Made by a program: the position numbers and the translations under genes. The notes beneath the pieces were generated by a model. The model had not been told where the DNA came from. It saw nothing but the letters and a program-made list of their open reading frames with translations, and did no database searches. Positions 7,819 to 16,124 of a stretch of DNA of 50,568 bases are shown here, piece by piece. The stretch is taken from the NCBI GenBank assembly GCA_947629565.1, contig CANREG010000017.1, positions 1 through 50,568 on the forward strand. The letters are read 5' to 3'. Position 1 is the first letter of the stretch. Each line of letters starts with the position of its first letter. Source of the stretch: an uncultured Lachnospiraceae bacterium. GTDB lineage: Bacteria > Bacillota > Clostridia > Lachnospirales > Lachnospiraceae.

Positions 7819-8670
7819 CTATAAATCCTTAAGGATTTCCCGCAGAATCCGCTCTGCCTCTCCGTCGTCATAATCCTTGTTGCATTTCTGGGCGTCTAAG
7901 CACTTATCCTTAATCTTAATCGGCAGCGCATACCGCATTAAATCCTCAAATTTATCGTCCGCTTCCTCCACCTTAAAATGCTCCACATCATCCATTATCT
8001 GCAAAAGCTTGGTGTTTAATTCTCCCAGGCTGATTGGAAGCAGCTTGGATTCCGAACTTTCCATATTCTTCTGGTCAATCATCTGCAGGATTCGTTCCAC
8101 CATCCGCTGGGCGGTCTCATATTCCCCGTCCTTCATCTTTGCCCGGACGGCCTGAAGCCGTTTGGTTATATCCGTGTCTAACTGATAATTCAACGCCTCG
8201 TCTGTTTTATTATATGCCAGCTTATTATTTCCATTCTTAAAGCAGTTTACAATATCCTCAAGCCGCTGATAAAGCTCCTTTTCCTCCATGGGCAATGCGC
8301 CCCGCCGCTTTAAGGCGCTCTCAATCCGGCGGCGCAAATCCTCGCCGTCAAAAGGCTTCACGATATAATCCATGATTCCCAGCTTGGTTCCCTCTATAAC
8401 CGTCGCCCTGTCATGCTTTGCCGTCAGCATAATGACAGGAACCGTAATTCCGTTTTCATGCTCCCTGATCTGCTTTAATGTCTCGATTCCATCCATTACC
8501 GGCATCTGGATATCCAAAAGAATCAGGTCCACCTTCTCCTGATAAATCAGCTTAAGCGCCCTTCTTCCGGAATTAACCGGTATCACCTCATACTCATTTT
8601 TCAACTCCTGTTCAATGGTGGCAAGATTTACTACATTGTCGTCTATTGCCAGAATTTTCATCTTTCCCAT
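7819..8670 (-). CDS. Response regulator with a duplicated helical output module
   Basis: A 283-residue protein. The receiver domain (1-122) is complete: Asp10/Asp11, phospho-acceptor Asp53, Thr83 and Lys105. There is no DNA-binding domain. The rest holds two copies of a helical module, about 139-195 and 227-283, each with a D-x-V-x-x-F start and a D/E-rich A-E/Q-x-x-L/V end. The same module closes the hybrid kinase encoded just upstream (84 bp gap), whose last residues read DDEAEDLLRELL against DDGEAERILREIL here. Kinase and regulator are therefore a pair, and the module may serve protein-protein docking. AAGGAG lies seven bases before the ATG. Confidence 0.9.
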   Translation of the reverse strand: MGKMKILAIDDNVVNLATIEQELKNEYEVIPVNSGRRALKLIYQEKVDLILLDIQMPVMDGIETLKQIREHENGITVPVIMLTAKHDRATVIEGTKLGIMDYIVKPFDGEDLRRRIESALKRRGALPMEEKELYQRLEDIVNCFKNGNNKLAYNKTDEALNYQLDTDITKRLQAVRAKMKDGEYETAQRMVERILQMIDQKNMESSESKLLPISLGELNTKLLQIMDDVEHFKVEEADDKFEDLMRYALPIKIKDKCLDAQKCNKDYDDGEAERILREILKDL

Positions 8671-8754
8671 TGTGTTTCTCCTTCCTGTTTACCATAATAT
8701 TCTATGTATGCAGTAAATATTTATTATTAACTTCTCATGCTATGCCTGCGTCAG

Positions 8755-11598
8755 TCATTGCAGCAACTCCCTTAAAAGGTCCTCGGCTTCGTCGTCCTCG
8801 TAAAGCCGCAGCCGTTCCTGAATGACTAACAGCTTCTCCCTCAGCTCCTTCTCCAGTTCGTGGTTTAACAGCCACTCTATCCGTTCCTTGCCGTCCTTGG
8901 AATGGAAATGCTCTACCGCATCTAAGGCGTCTGCTATCGCCTTCCGAATCTCTTCCTGCTCCAAAGGCCCTTCCGTCTCTTCCGGATGCAACCTTTGCTC
9001 CTTTTCCCGCTGCTTATCCTGCATTTCCTTAATGCTCTGTAACAGCGTCTTGTATGCCTCTAACATGGCACCGTGGTTATTCTGAATATATTCCTCATTA
9101 TCTGCCGCCGCAGCCATCTCCAATAGGGCCGCCTGCTCGGACAAATCCTTTGCTCCTATATTGGCGGAGGCGCTCTTTAAAGCGTGAACCTCTATGCGGT
9201 AATTGTGATAATCCTGATTCTCATAAAGCTGTTCAATATACTCGGTCTTTCGCAGTCCGTCTATATAGAACAGTCCCAAAATCTCCACATACTGGTTCAA
9301 ATCGCCGGTATGCTTCTGCAACGCTTCCTTTACGTTCACGCCGGTAATGAAAATATCCGCCAGCTCTTCCACGCCGATATTCTCGGTTACGGTCTCGCCC
9401 TCAACGGGCTGCTTTTTCTTATCATCAATCCATTTTGATAATACCTTATGCATCGATAGTTTGTCTATAGGCTTTGCCACAAAATCCTGAAATCCGTTGG
9501 ATAAGAACATCTCTTTGATATCCTTCATCACATTGGCCGTCAGGGCAATGATTACCGGGGCCTTTCCGTTCTCCCCGCATTCCTCCCTGATAATCCGGGC
9601 TGTCTCCACCCCGTCCATCTCCGGCATCATATGGTCCATAAAAATGATATCAAACTTCTGCTCCCGTACCAGACGGATTGCCTCTAGTCCGCTTTCCGCC
9701 TCATGTATCTGACAGCCATAGCCTTTTATGACTCCCCGCACCACCTTCCGGTTAATCAGGTTGTCATCCACCACTAAAATACTGCTGTCCGGGGCGCTGA
9801 ACATCTTCAGCTCCTCCCGCTGCTCTAACGTCTCCGCGCCTGCCTCGGAAATCCCCCTGCCGTCAATTACCAGCTGGGGAAGCTTAACGGTAAAGGTACT
9901 GCCACGCCCCAAGGTACTGTCCACGCCGATGCTGCCGCCCATAAGCTCAATAATATTCTTGGCAACGGAAAGCCCTAGGCCGGTTCCCTCCACACTTCGG
10001 CTTTCGCTGGAATCCACCTGCTCAAAATTATAGAAAATGGTCTGTAAATCCTTTTCGGCAATGCCGATGCCCGTATCCTTAATCATATATTTTATCATGA
10101 ACTGGTCAGGCCCGGTATAATCCCCGTCCACGACCATGGTGATACGGCCTTCCTTGGTAAATTTCACCGCGTTGTCAAAAAGATTATAGAGCACCTGCCG
10201 GATTCTTCCCTCGTCTCCCCGAAGCACTGCCGGAAGGCTGTCGCTGATTCTGGCCTCAAAGGCAAGTCCCTTTTCCTCCGCCGCTATCGATATGCGGACG
10301 GAAATTTCGTCTAAGAATTTTTTCAGGCTGTAGTCCTTCTGCTCTAACTCCATCTTACCGGCTTCCACAGAGGAGATATCCCAGATATCGTTGAACATCT
10401 CCAAAAGCCGCCCGGAAGCCTCCTTGATGTCGCAGGCGTACTGGTAAACCTTACGCCCCAGACTCTCCTCTTTAATCAGCTCCGCAAAGCCCACAATGGC
10501 GTTCATCGGCGTTCTCATCTCATGGGACATGGCCGCCATGAACTCACTTTTTGCCTTGCTGGCCGCCTCCGCCTTTTCCCGCATCTCAATGCTTTCCATC
10601 ACCAGCCGTTTTCTCTGGGTAATGTCAAAAATCAGAATCACATACCCCAAAAGATGCCCTTTCTCATCATTGACTGACTCAATGTGCCCCTCAAAATGCC
10701 GGTCATCTAAGTCAAACTCCCGGTTCTCATCATCTACCATAATCTCTTCCGGGAAATTCCGAATCTTTGTGACCTTCTTGCCAATCATCCGCTTGTCCAA
10801 ATCATAGAAAATTTCTTCAATCGCAGGGTTGTACCCGGCAATTCTCTGCTCGTCATCCAAAAAGATCACGCCGTCCTCAATCTCGTGCAGAACCGTCTCC
10901 GCCGCTGCCCGGCTCAAGTCATAATTTCTTCGGCTCCAGACAAAAATTACCACCATGGAAAGCACAATGGCCAGAGTAGGGGGAACCACATCATAGTCCT
11001 TAAACTTCTGGCCCGCGCGCAGCAAAAGCGCTATAGCCGGAACTGCCGCCAACGCGACAAAGACGATATATAAGGTCTTCCGCCGCTGATAATACTCCTC
11101 TAAAAGAGAGCGGATCAGCACCCGTATGGACAAGCCAAACGGAACCAAAGCCCCTAACCAGACAAACATCCAGAACCCCCAGCCATAAGTAAATACATAA
11201 TGCGGGTGGTCGCCCTCCGTCACAAACTCCATAACCTTATAGAACATGTGATGATAATCGCAGGTCCATACCAGCAAAAGGGACAGCAAATCTACAACGC
11301 CTAATATCTGAAATATGTATCGGGGCTGCCTCTGGTTACAATACAGATAGATAAACTGACTGAAAAATAAGGGAATAAATACGGCGCCCAGATATTGAAG
11401 TTTAATGGCCACCAGCGCTTCTGCGGGCTCTTTTGACAGCACTTCAAAAAGGCTGCCGGAACTTTGCACCAGCACGCCAATCATATAGCAGACCATCATC
11501 TTCTGTACATTGCTGCCGTCCATATCTATAATCAAACCGATTGCGGCAAAGGTTAGCAGTATGCCTACAATCTGTATCCCCACAAATACACCGTACAA
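8755..11598 (-). CDS. Hybrid sensor histidine kinase (7TM-PAS-HisKA-HATPase-REC-Hpt)
   Basis: About 947 residues from a TTG at 11598. Seven or so membrane segments (about 6-221) resemble the 7TM histidine kinase input domain. A PAS-like domain (about 235-330) follows, then HisKA with His359 in MSHEMRTPMN, a HATPase with DTGIGI and GTGLGLS motifs, a receiver with Asp655, and an Hpt domain with His805 in HALKSASANIG. The C-terminus (892-947) is a helical module shared with the downstream response regulator. The frame is open to 11655, but a promoter occupies that stretch and AAGGAG lies before the TTG. It likely feeds a phosphorelay to the regulator at 7819. Confidence 0.93.
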   Translation of the reverse strand: MYGVFVGIQIVGILLTFAAIGLIIDMDGSNVQKMMVCYMIGVLVQSSGSLFEVLSKEPAEALVAIKLQYLGAVFIPLFFSQFIYLYCNQRQPRYIFQILGVVDLLSLLLVWTCDYHHMFYKVMEFVTEGDHPHYVFTYGWGFWMFVWLGALVPFGLSIRVLIRSLLEEYYQRRKTLYIVFVALAAVPAIALLLRAGQKFKDYDVVPPTLAIVLSMVVIFVWSRRNYDLSRAAAETVLHEIEDGVIFLDDEQRIAGYNPAIEEIFYDLDKRMIGKKVTKIRNFPEEIMVDDENREFDLDDRHFEGHIESVNDEKGHLLGYVILIFDITQRKRLVMESIEMREKAEAASKAKSEFMAAMSHEMRTPMNAIVGFAELIKEESLGRKVYQYACDIKEASGRLLEMFNDIWDISSVEAGKMELEQKDYSLKKFLDEISVRISIAAEEKGLAFEARISDSLPAVLRGDEGRIRQVLYNLFDNAVKFTKEGRITMVVDGDYTGPDQFMIKYMIKDTGIGIAEKDLQTIFYNFEQVDSSESRSVEGTGLGLSVAKNIIELMGGSIGVDSTLGRGSTFTVKLPQLVIDGRGISEAGAETLEQREELKMFSAPDSSILVVDDNLINRKVVRGVIKGYGCQIHEAESGLEAIRLVREQKFDIIFMDHMMPEMDGVETARIIREECGENGKAPVIIALTANVMKDIKEMFLSNGFQDFVAKPIDKLSMHKVLSKWIDDKKKQPVEGETVTENIGVEELADIFITGVNVKEALQKHTGDLNQYVEILGLFYIDGLRKTEYIEQLYENQDYHNYRIEVHALKSASANIGAKDLSEQAALLEMAAAADNEEYIQNNHGAMLEAYKTLLQSIKEMQDKQREKEQRLHPEETEGPLEQEEIRKAIADALDAVEHFHSKDGKERIEWLLNHELEKELREKLLVIQERLRLYEDDEAEDLLRELLQ

Positions 11599-11626
11599 TT
11601 CTTTTCTCCTTCGAAGCCTTTTTTGT

Positions 11627-11655
11627 AGTATATCATTTTTTCCATAGAAATACAA
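11627..11655 (-). promoter_or_regulatory. Promoter of the hybrid kinase gene
   Basis: TTGTAT (11650-11655) and TATACT (11627-11632) on the minus strand with a 17-bp spacer. It lies inside the upstream extension of the kinase frame and so argues for the TTG start at 11598. Confidence 0.72.
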
Positions 11656-11703
11656 AAAAATAATCGGGGCCCGTTTTTGTGCAATTTTAATAAATGAAAG
11701 CGA

Positions 11704-12165
11704 TTAGCCTTTCTCCCGGCGAAGGGTTTTAAAGAAATCCGAAAGCATTTCCGAGCACTCCTGTTCCAATACGCCGTTCACAAACTCCACCTGATGATTA
11801 AAGGCGGGAACCTGAAACAGATTCAGCACAGACCCGGCGCACCCGGCTTTTTTGTTCATGGCGCCCACCACCACCTTCGGTATCCGTGCCTGAACGATAG
11901 CGCCGGCGCACATCTGGCATGGCTCTAAGGTAATGTACATGGTACAATCCTCCAGCCGCCAGTCCCCCAGCTTTTTGGAGGCTTTTTCTATGGCGAGCAG
12001 CTCCGCATGGGCTAACGCCGTCTTCTTCGCGTTCCGCTTGTTGTAGCCTCTGGCAATAATCCGGTTTTCATATACAATTACGCAGCCAATCGGCACATCT
12101 CCGACAGCGGCTGCTTTTTTGGCCTGCTTAATCGCCTGTTTCATATACTTCTCATCATTGGTCAT
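11704..12165 (-). CDS. tadA: tRNA-specific adenosine deaminase
   Basis: Deaminates the wobble adenosine of tRNA-Arg(ACG) to inosine. The 153-residue product has the zinc and catalytic residues of the family: HAE at 53-55 and PCQMC with Cys83 and Cys86. The ATG at 12165 gives the usual length, with GGGAGAG seven bases upstream; the longer open frame to 12267 would overlap the divergent gene and is rejected. It is transcribed away from the acetyltransferase gene at 12280, with a 114-bp shared regulatory gap. Confidence 0.95.
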   Translation of the reverse strand: MTNDEKYMKQAIKQAKKAAAVGDVPIGCVIVYENRIIARGYNKRNAKKTALAHAELLAIEKASKKLGDWRLEDCTMYITLEPCQMCAGAIVQARIPKVVVGAMNKKAGCAGSVLNLFQVPAFNHQVEFVNGVLEQECSEMLSDFFKTLRREKG

Positions 12166-12279
12166 TGTACTTCTCTCCCGATTGATGTATGATACTAATA
12201 GCCCTTTTTGCATAAATGACAATGCACAGGGTAGTTTCATTATAAAATGACCGCATACGGATTGCAAGGAGAACAGGGT

Positions 12280-12831
12280 ATGTCATTTCAGCTTACAACA
12301 GACCGGCTGCTTTTACAGGTAGAGGATTCCTCAAAGGCGGAGCAGATTCTGGCTTTTTATGCCAGGAACCGCTCATGCTTTGAGCCGTTTGAGCCTACCA
12401 GACCGGATAATTTCTACACTCTGGCCTACCAGAAGGCCGCCGTACAATATGAATATTCGGAAATCATAAAAGGGAAAACGCTGCGTTACTATATCTATCT
12501 GAAAGATTCGCCGGACGCCATTATCGGCTCTCTGAACTTTTCCCGTATTGAGCACGATCCATTTTCCAGAGCGTCCTTAGGATATAAAATTGACGGGGAT
12601 CACCAGGGGCAGGGCTTCGCCGCCGAAGCCTGCCGGGCCGCAATCCCCGTCATGTTTTCCAATTATAAAATCCACCGGATCGAGGCCAGGGTATCTCCGG
12701 ACAACCTGCCCTCCATTAAACTGCTAGAGCGGCTTAACTTCCGGTTTGAAGGGCTGGAATATCAGAGTATAGAGGTTATGGGGAAATATAGGGACCATTT
12801 CCGCTACAGCCTTATCGAAGACCAGTGCTGA
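12280..12831 (+). CDS. GNAT-family N-acetyltransferase, RimJ/RimL-like
   Basis: A 183-residue acetyltransferase. The acetyl-CoA binding motif A reads GYKIDGDHQGQGFAAEA (about 110-126), followed by HRIEARVSPDNLPSIKLLERLNF, typical of RimJ/RimL-type enzymes that acetylate N-termini or small molecules; quoted here in shorter form as HRIEARVSPDN. The substrate is unknown. The ATG at 12280 has AAGGAG eight bases before it. Its 3' end overlaps the convergent gene at 12812-14155 by 20 bp. Confidence 0.88.
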   Translation: MSFQLTTDRLLLQVEDSSKAEQILAFYARNRSCFEPFEPTRPDNFYTLAYQKAAVQYEYSEIIKGKTLRYYIYLKDSPDAIIGSLNFSRIEHDPFSRASLGYKIDGDHQGQGFAAEACRAAIPVMFSNYKIHRIEARVSPDNLPSIKLLERLNFRFEGLEYQSIEVMGKYRDHFRYSLIEDQC

Positions 12832-14155
12832 TTTCCACAATCCAGTACCCAAACTCTCCGGTCTTAACGCCCACTTTTTTCACAGGAATAAACTGTTCAA
12901 AGCCGAACATATTGGCCAGATATTTCTCCCGGTTGGAAAATACGCCCGGCACCCCGATAATGGGACGCGCAGAACCGTCGTCGAACCGCATTTTTCCAAG
13001 CAGAAGATATTGGTACGTGTAATAACCATGGGTGAGAAAGCTGTTGACGCCTAATTTCCAGTTGCGCATATCCAGCTTGCCGATATCCTTCGGATGAATC
13101 CGCACGCACTGAAACAGCTCTGTCGCTCCATACATGGGCAGCTTGGGATATTCCGCTATCATTTTTTCAAAAGCGTCCAAATCGTCAAGCTGCGCCATTC
13201 TCTTTTTCTGATAAGGGCAGTTTTCACACTTCTCAAAGACGTCTTCCTTATCCGGCGCGCCAGCCGGAGCCTCCATGGCAAGCTCTCCGGCAGCTTCCAT
13301 ATCCGTTTTCTTTTCCGGCATGGATACCGGCGGTTTTTGACTTCCCGCCTTTTGCCCGTCGGTGGTTTCGCTCTTGCTGCTGTCTTCCTTTTGCACATCA
13401 ACGGTTCCGTTCCCGACGCTGTTCTCCCGCTTTGCTTCCCCGGCAGTCTCCGTATCCACTGCTTTTTCCGGCATGGATACCGGCGGCTCTTGGTCTCCCG
13501 CCTTTTGCCCGTTGGCGGTTTTGTTCCCGATGCTTTCCTCATTTTGCACATCAGCGGTTCCGTTCCCGACAGTTCCCTCCTTTTGCACATCTGCGGTTCT
13601 GTTCCCGACGCTGTTCTCCCACTTTGCTTCTCCGGCAATCGCCTCTCTGCCATGCGCTGCGCTTTCCCTGCCAAGGCTTCCCTCAACATATCTTACAGCC
13701 TCCGCCCGTCCGCTGCCTTCGGCAGACGCCGGGGCCACCTCACTTTTCTTCGGCTCCTTCCTAATCAGCTCATAATCCCTGCGGTCTTTATCCTTAAAAT
13801 CTCCGATATAGTAGTGGTTGTCATTATAGACTACCGCCACCCCGTCAAAGGTGTACAAGTCCCGTCCCGTATCAAAAAGCTGCTGCCACTCCGTCCTTGT
13901 CTGATAGGACAGCACGCCGCTCATGCTCTCAACGGTTCCGACCTTCACCGCCGATAAATGGTCCCCCGCCTCATGATAAAAATAAAGGGCGGCCTCCTTG
14001 TAGGGTAATCCCGGCGGCTCCTGAATATTAATGATAATCTTAACCCTGTCTCCCCGGATTTCCAGCTTGAGAAATCCTGCCGTGGCGCCCACATTGCCGT
14101 TGTGATACTGGTAAAAATATGTAATTTTCCTCTTATAGCTCTGCACTTGTCCCAT
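12812..14155 (-). CDS. Lachnospiraceae protein with conserved ends and a repeat linker (DUF6128-like C-terminus)
   Basis: A 447-residue protein with no obvious signal peptide. The N-terminal part (about 1-130) is a beta-rich domain starting with YKRKITYFYQYHNGN. The C-terminal part (about 310-447) contains a Cys pair (ENCPY region), aromatic-rich segments and GVPGVFSNREKYLANMFG, and resembles the DUF6128-type domain I associate with this family; that assignment is from memory. Between them lies a low-complexity linker made of degenerate GNGTADVQ and QKAG..PPVSMPEK units. The gene overlaps the convergent acetyltransferase gene by 20 bp at the 3' ends. Function unknown. Confidence 0.75.
   Translation of the reverse strand: MGQVQSYKRKITYFYQYHNGNVGATAGFLKLEIRGDRVKIIINIQEPPGLPYKEAALYFYHEAGDHLSAVKVGTVESMSGVLSYQTRTEWQQLFDTGRDLYTFDGVAVVYNDNHYYIGDFKDKDRRDYELIRKEPKKSEVAPASAEGSGRAEAVRYVEGSLGRESAAHGREAIAGEAKWENSVGNRTADVQKEGTVGNGTADVQNEESIGNKTANGQKAGDQEPPVSMPEKAVDTETAGEAKRENSVGNGTVDVQKEDSSKSETTDGQKAGSQKPPVSMPEKKTDMEAAGELAMEAPAGAPDKEDVFEKCENCPYQKKRMAQLDDLDAFEKMIAEYPKLPMYGATELFQCVRIHPKDIGKLDMRNWKLGVNSFLTHGYYTYQYLLLGKMRFDDGSARPIIGVPGVFSNREKYLANMFGFEQFIPVKKVGVKTGEFGYWIVEISTGLR
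13270..13660 (-). repeat. Degenerate in-frame repeats in the linker
   Basis: Two long units (around 13311-13440 and 13470-13640) share the order PPVSMPEK, AGEAK, ENSVGN, ADVQ in the encoded protein. The second unit contains additional short GN-T-A-D/N-x-Q copies. GC content and codon bias make several other frames appear open here, but these are shadows. Confidence 0.7.
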
Positions 14156-14244
14156 TCACACTCCTTTTATCTGGCTTTTTTAAATACATTGTATGCAGGA
14201 ATGGGACAGATTATGCCTGATTTCCCTTCGTTCGGGAAAAAAAA

Positions 14245-15102
14245 TCAGGACTTCAGCAGATTACTCAGCCGGGCAAACTGCTCTAAGGTCAGGCTTTCTC
14301 CCCGGACGCTAACGGGCAGATTCATTTCCGCTAACGCCTGCGCAATCTGCTCCTTGGTAACGGCAATTCCGCCGTTTACCAGACTGTTTTGTAAGGTCTT
14401 CCGCCGCTGGTTAAAGGAGGCCCGGATAAGAGAAAACATGAATTTTTCATCCTCCACCGAAACCGGCGGCTGCTGCCAGGCGTTGAGCCGGATTACCGCA
14501 GAGCCCACCTTCGGCCTTGGAATAAAACAATTCGGCGGCACATTGGCGGCAATATAAGTGTCCGCATAATACTGTACTGCCAGGGAAAGAGCGCCATACT
14601 CCTTTGTGCCGGGAGCCGCCTGCATCCGCCCGGCCACCTCCTTTTGCACCATGACCGTCATATTATAAAGCGGCACATGATTCTCAAAAAGGCCCATAAT
14701 AATAGGGGTGGTAATATAATAGGGCAGATTGGCTACCACTTTTATCGGCTTTCCGCCATTTTTCTCCTCTGCCAAAGCCCGGATATCCACCTTTAAAATA
14801 TCCTCGTTCATAATAGTGACATTATCATAACCCTGTAAGGTGTCCTGCAAAATGGGAATCAGCATCTTGTCAATCTCTACGGCGACTACCTCTCTTGCCG
14901 CCTCCGCCAGATATTGTGTCATGGTTCCGATACCGGGGCCAATCTCCAAAACGAAATCCTCTCCGGTTACTTCTGCGGCTGCAAGAATCTTATGTATCAC
15001 ATGGCCGTCAATCAGAAAATTCTGTCCGAATTTCTTCTGAAAGGCAAAATCATATTTTTTAATGGTCTCAATGGTGACCTGGGGATTGCTTAATTTTTCC
15101 AT
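14245..15102 (-). CDS. rsmA: 16S rRNA dimethyladenosine transferase
   Basis: Dimethylates A1518 and A1519 of 16S rRNA (KsgA). The 285-residue protein shows the family order: QKKFGQNFLID near residue 27, the SAM-binding loop LEIGPGIGTMT near 55, and NLPYYITTPI near 125 as motif IV. Length is standard. The gene starts nine bases past the stop of tatD, and the order tatD-rsmA is conserved in many Firmicutes; rnmV, which often lies between or beside them, is absent here. Confidence 0.96.
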   Translation of the reverse strand: MEKLSNPQVTIETIKKYDFAFQKKFGQNFLIDGHVIHKILAAAEVTGEDFVLEIGPGIGTMTQYLAEAAREVVAVEIDKMLIPILQDTLQGYDNVTIMNEDILKVDIRALAEEKNGGKPIKVVANLPYYITTPIIMGLFENHVPLYNMTVMVQKEVAGRMQAAPGTKEYGALSLAVQYYADTYIAANVPPNCFIPRPKVGSAVIRLNAWQQPPVSVEDEKFMFSLIRASFNQRRKTLQNSLVNGGIAVTKEQIAQALAEMNLPVSVRGESLTLEQFARLSNLLKS

Positions 15103-15111
15103 ACTTTCTCC

Positions 15112-15882
15112 TCAATCCAGACGATAAAGCCGTCTGGCGTTTTCAAAGGTAATCTCATAAATCTCAGATACCGGCAGATTCTTAATAGCCGCCAGTTCCT
15201 CCGCCACCCGGGACAGGTATAGGGAACAGTTCCGCTTTCCCCGGTAGGGTACGGGAGCCAGATAGGGCGCGTCCGTCTCCAACACAAGCTGCTCCATGGG
15301 AGCATAGGCGGCAACCTCCTTTAATTTTCTGGCATTTTTAAAGGTCAGCACCCCGCCGATTCCAATGTAATACCCCATATTGAGATACTCCCTCGCCATG
15401 TCTACGCCGTAGGAAAAACAGTGAATCACGCCTCCCCCTTCTCCCTTGTGTATCCCTTTCATTATATCCAATGTATCCTTCGCCGCCTCCCGGCTGTGAA
15501 TAACCACCGGCAGCCCTTGCGCCAAAGCCACCTCTAACTGTCTGGAAAACCAGTGTTTCTGTATCTCCTTATTGTCGCTGCCATAATGGTAATCAAGCCC
15601 AATCTCCCCGATGGCAACAATGTCCTTGTCTTGGGAAAGACCGGCAAGCTCCTCCATATCTTTTTCCTGTAGCTCTTCTATATCCGAAGGGTGTACCCCT
15701 ACCGTTCCATACAGGAAATCATAGTCCTTAATCCATTTGACAATCTGCCGGGAATTATCCATGGAGCATCCGATATTGACAATGGTCTCCACCCCTTCCC
15801 TGTGCATCTGCCCCAAAAGTGTTTCCCTCTCTCCGTCAAAAGCCTCATCATCATAATGGGCATGAGTATCAAATATTTTCAT
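15112..15882 (-). CDS. tatD: TatD-family metal-dependent deoxyribonuclease
   Basis: A 256-residue amidohydrolase-fold protein with metal ligands in DTHAHYDD (His7, His9), the EIGLDYHY glutamate, the HSREA histidine, the HCFS histidine and the ETDAPYLAP aspartate. TatD proteins act as 3'-5' exonucleases on DNA and RNA. I chose the ATG at 15882; the open frame extends to 15960 but a promoter (15932-15960) lies in that part. It is the first gene of a tatD-rsmA unit. Confidence 0.94.
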   Translation of the reverse strand: MKIFDTHAHYDDEAFDGERETLLGQMHREGVETIVNIGCSMDNSRQIVKWIKDYDFLYGTVGVHPSDIEELQEKDMEELAGLSQDKDIVAIGEIGLDYHYGSDNKEIQKHWFSRQLEVALAQGLPVVIHSREAAKDTLDIMKGIHKGEGGGVIHCFSYGVDMAREYLNMGYYIGIGGVLTFKNARKLKEVAAYAPMEQLVLETDAPYLAPVPYRGKRNCSLYLSRVAEELAAIKNLPVSEIYEITFENARRLYRLD

Positions 15883-15931
15883 TTTCTTCTTCTCCTGTCC
15901 TTCCTCTGCAGCGCATACGGCTATTGCCTGT

Positions 15932-15960
15932 AGTATACTATAAAAATTCTGATGGCACAA
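15932..15960 (-). promoter_or_regulatory. tatD-rsmA promoter
   Basis: TTGTGC (15955-15960) and TATACT (15932-15937) on the minus strand, 17 bp apart, about 50 bp before the tatD start. Confidence 0.7.
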
Positions 15961-15972
15961 TCATTTCAGCAA

Positions 15973-16001
15973 TAGACACCCCCCATAAAATGTGATATAA
16001 T
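15973..16001 (+). promoter_or_regulatory. Promoter of the lipoprotein gene
   Basis: TAGACA (15973-15978) and TATAAT (15996-16001) are 17 bp apart on the plus strand. It is divergent from the tatD promoter with 12 bp between the two -35 boxes. The leader to the ATG is about 115 bases and contains the inverted repeat at 16013-16051. Confidence 0.72.
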
Positions 16002-16012
16002 CACAATGCAAG

Positions 16013-16051
16013 TATATCTGTCGCTTTGACAGGCTTAGCTGACAGAATATA
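16013..16051 (+). repeat. Inverted repeat in a 5' leader
   Basis: TATATCTGTC (16013-16022) can pair with GACAGAATATA (16041-16051) with a one-base bulge. The loop holds a second GACAG (16027-16031) that could pair with the same CTGTC, giving two alternative hairpins. A similar pair of words lies at 4721-4768, also just downstream of a -10 box. Confidence 0.55.
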
Positions 16052-16124
16052 TATTGGGTATCAATGAAATATTACACATAATATTATCCCAACCGGTTAT
16101 CTTATATTGTAGGAGGGTACATTT

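Noticed and set aside
11598-11655. Extension of the hybrid kinase to a TTG at 11655
   Set aside because: The stretch holds a consensus promoter and there is no ribosome site at 11655, while AAGGAG precedes the TTG at 11598.
13094-13957. 287-codon plus-strand open frame and other long frames antisense to the linker repeats
   Set aside because: These are shadows caused by the repeat composition of the gene on the minus strand; none has a ribosome site and the encoded peptides are highly biased.
14217-14251. Terminator at the end of rsmA
   Set aside because: There is an inverted repeat (CCTGATTT with AAATCAGG), but the T run lies inside the left arm and not after the stem, so it does not fit a rho-independent terminator for rsmA.
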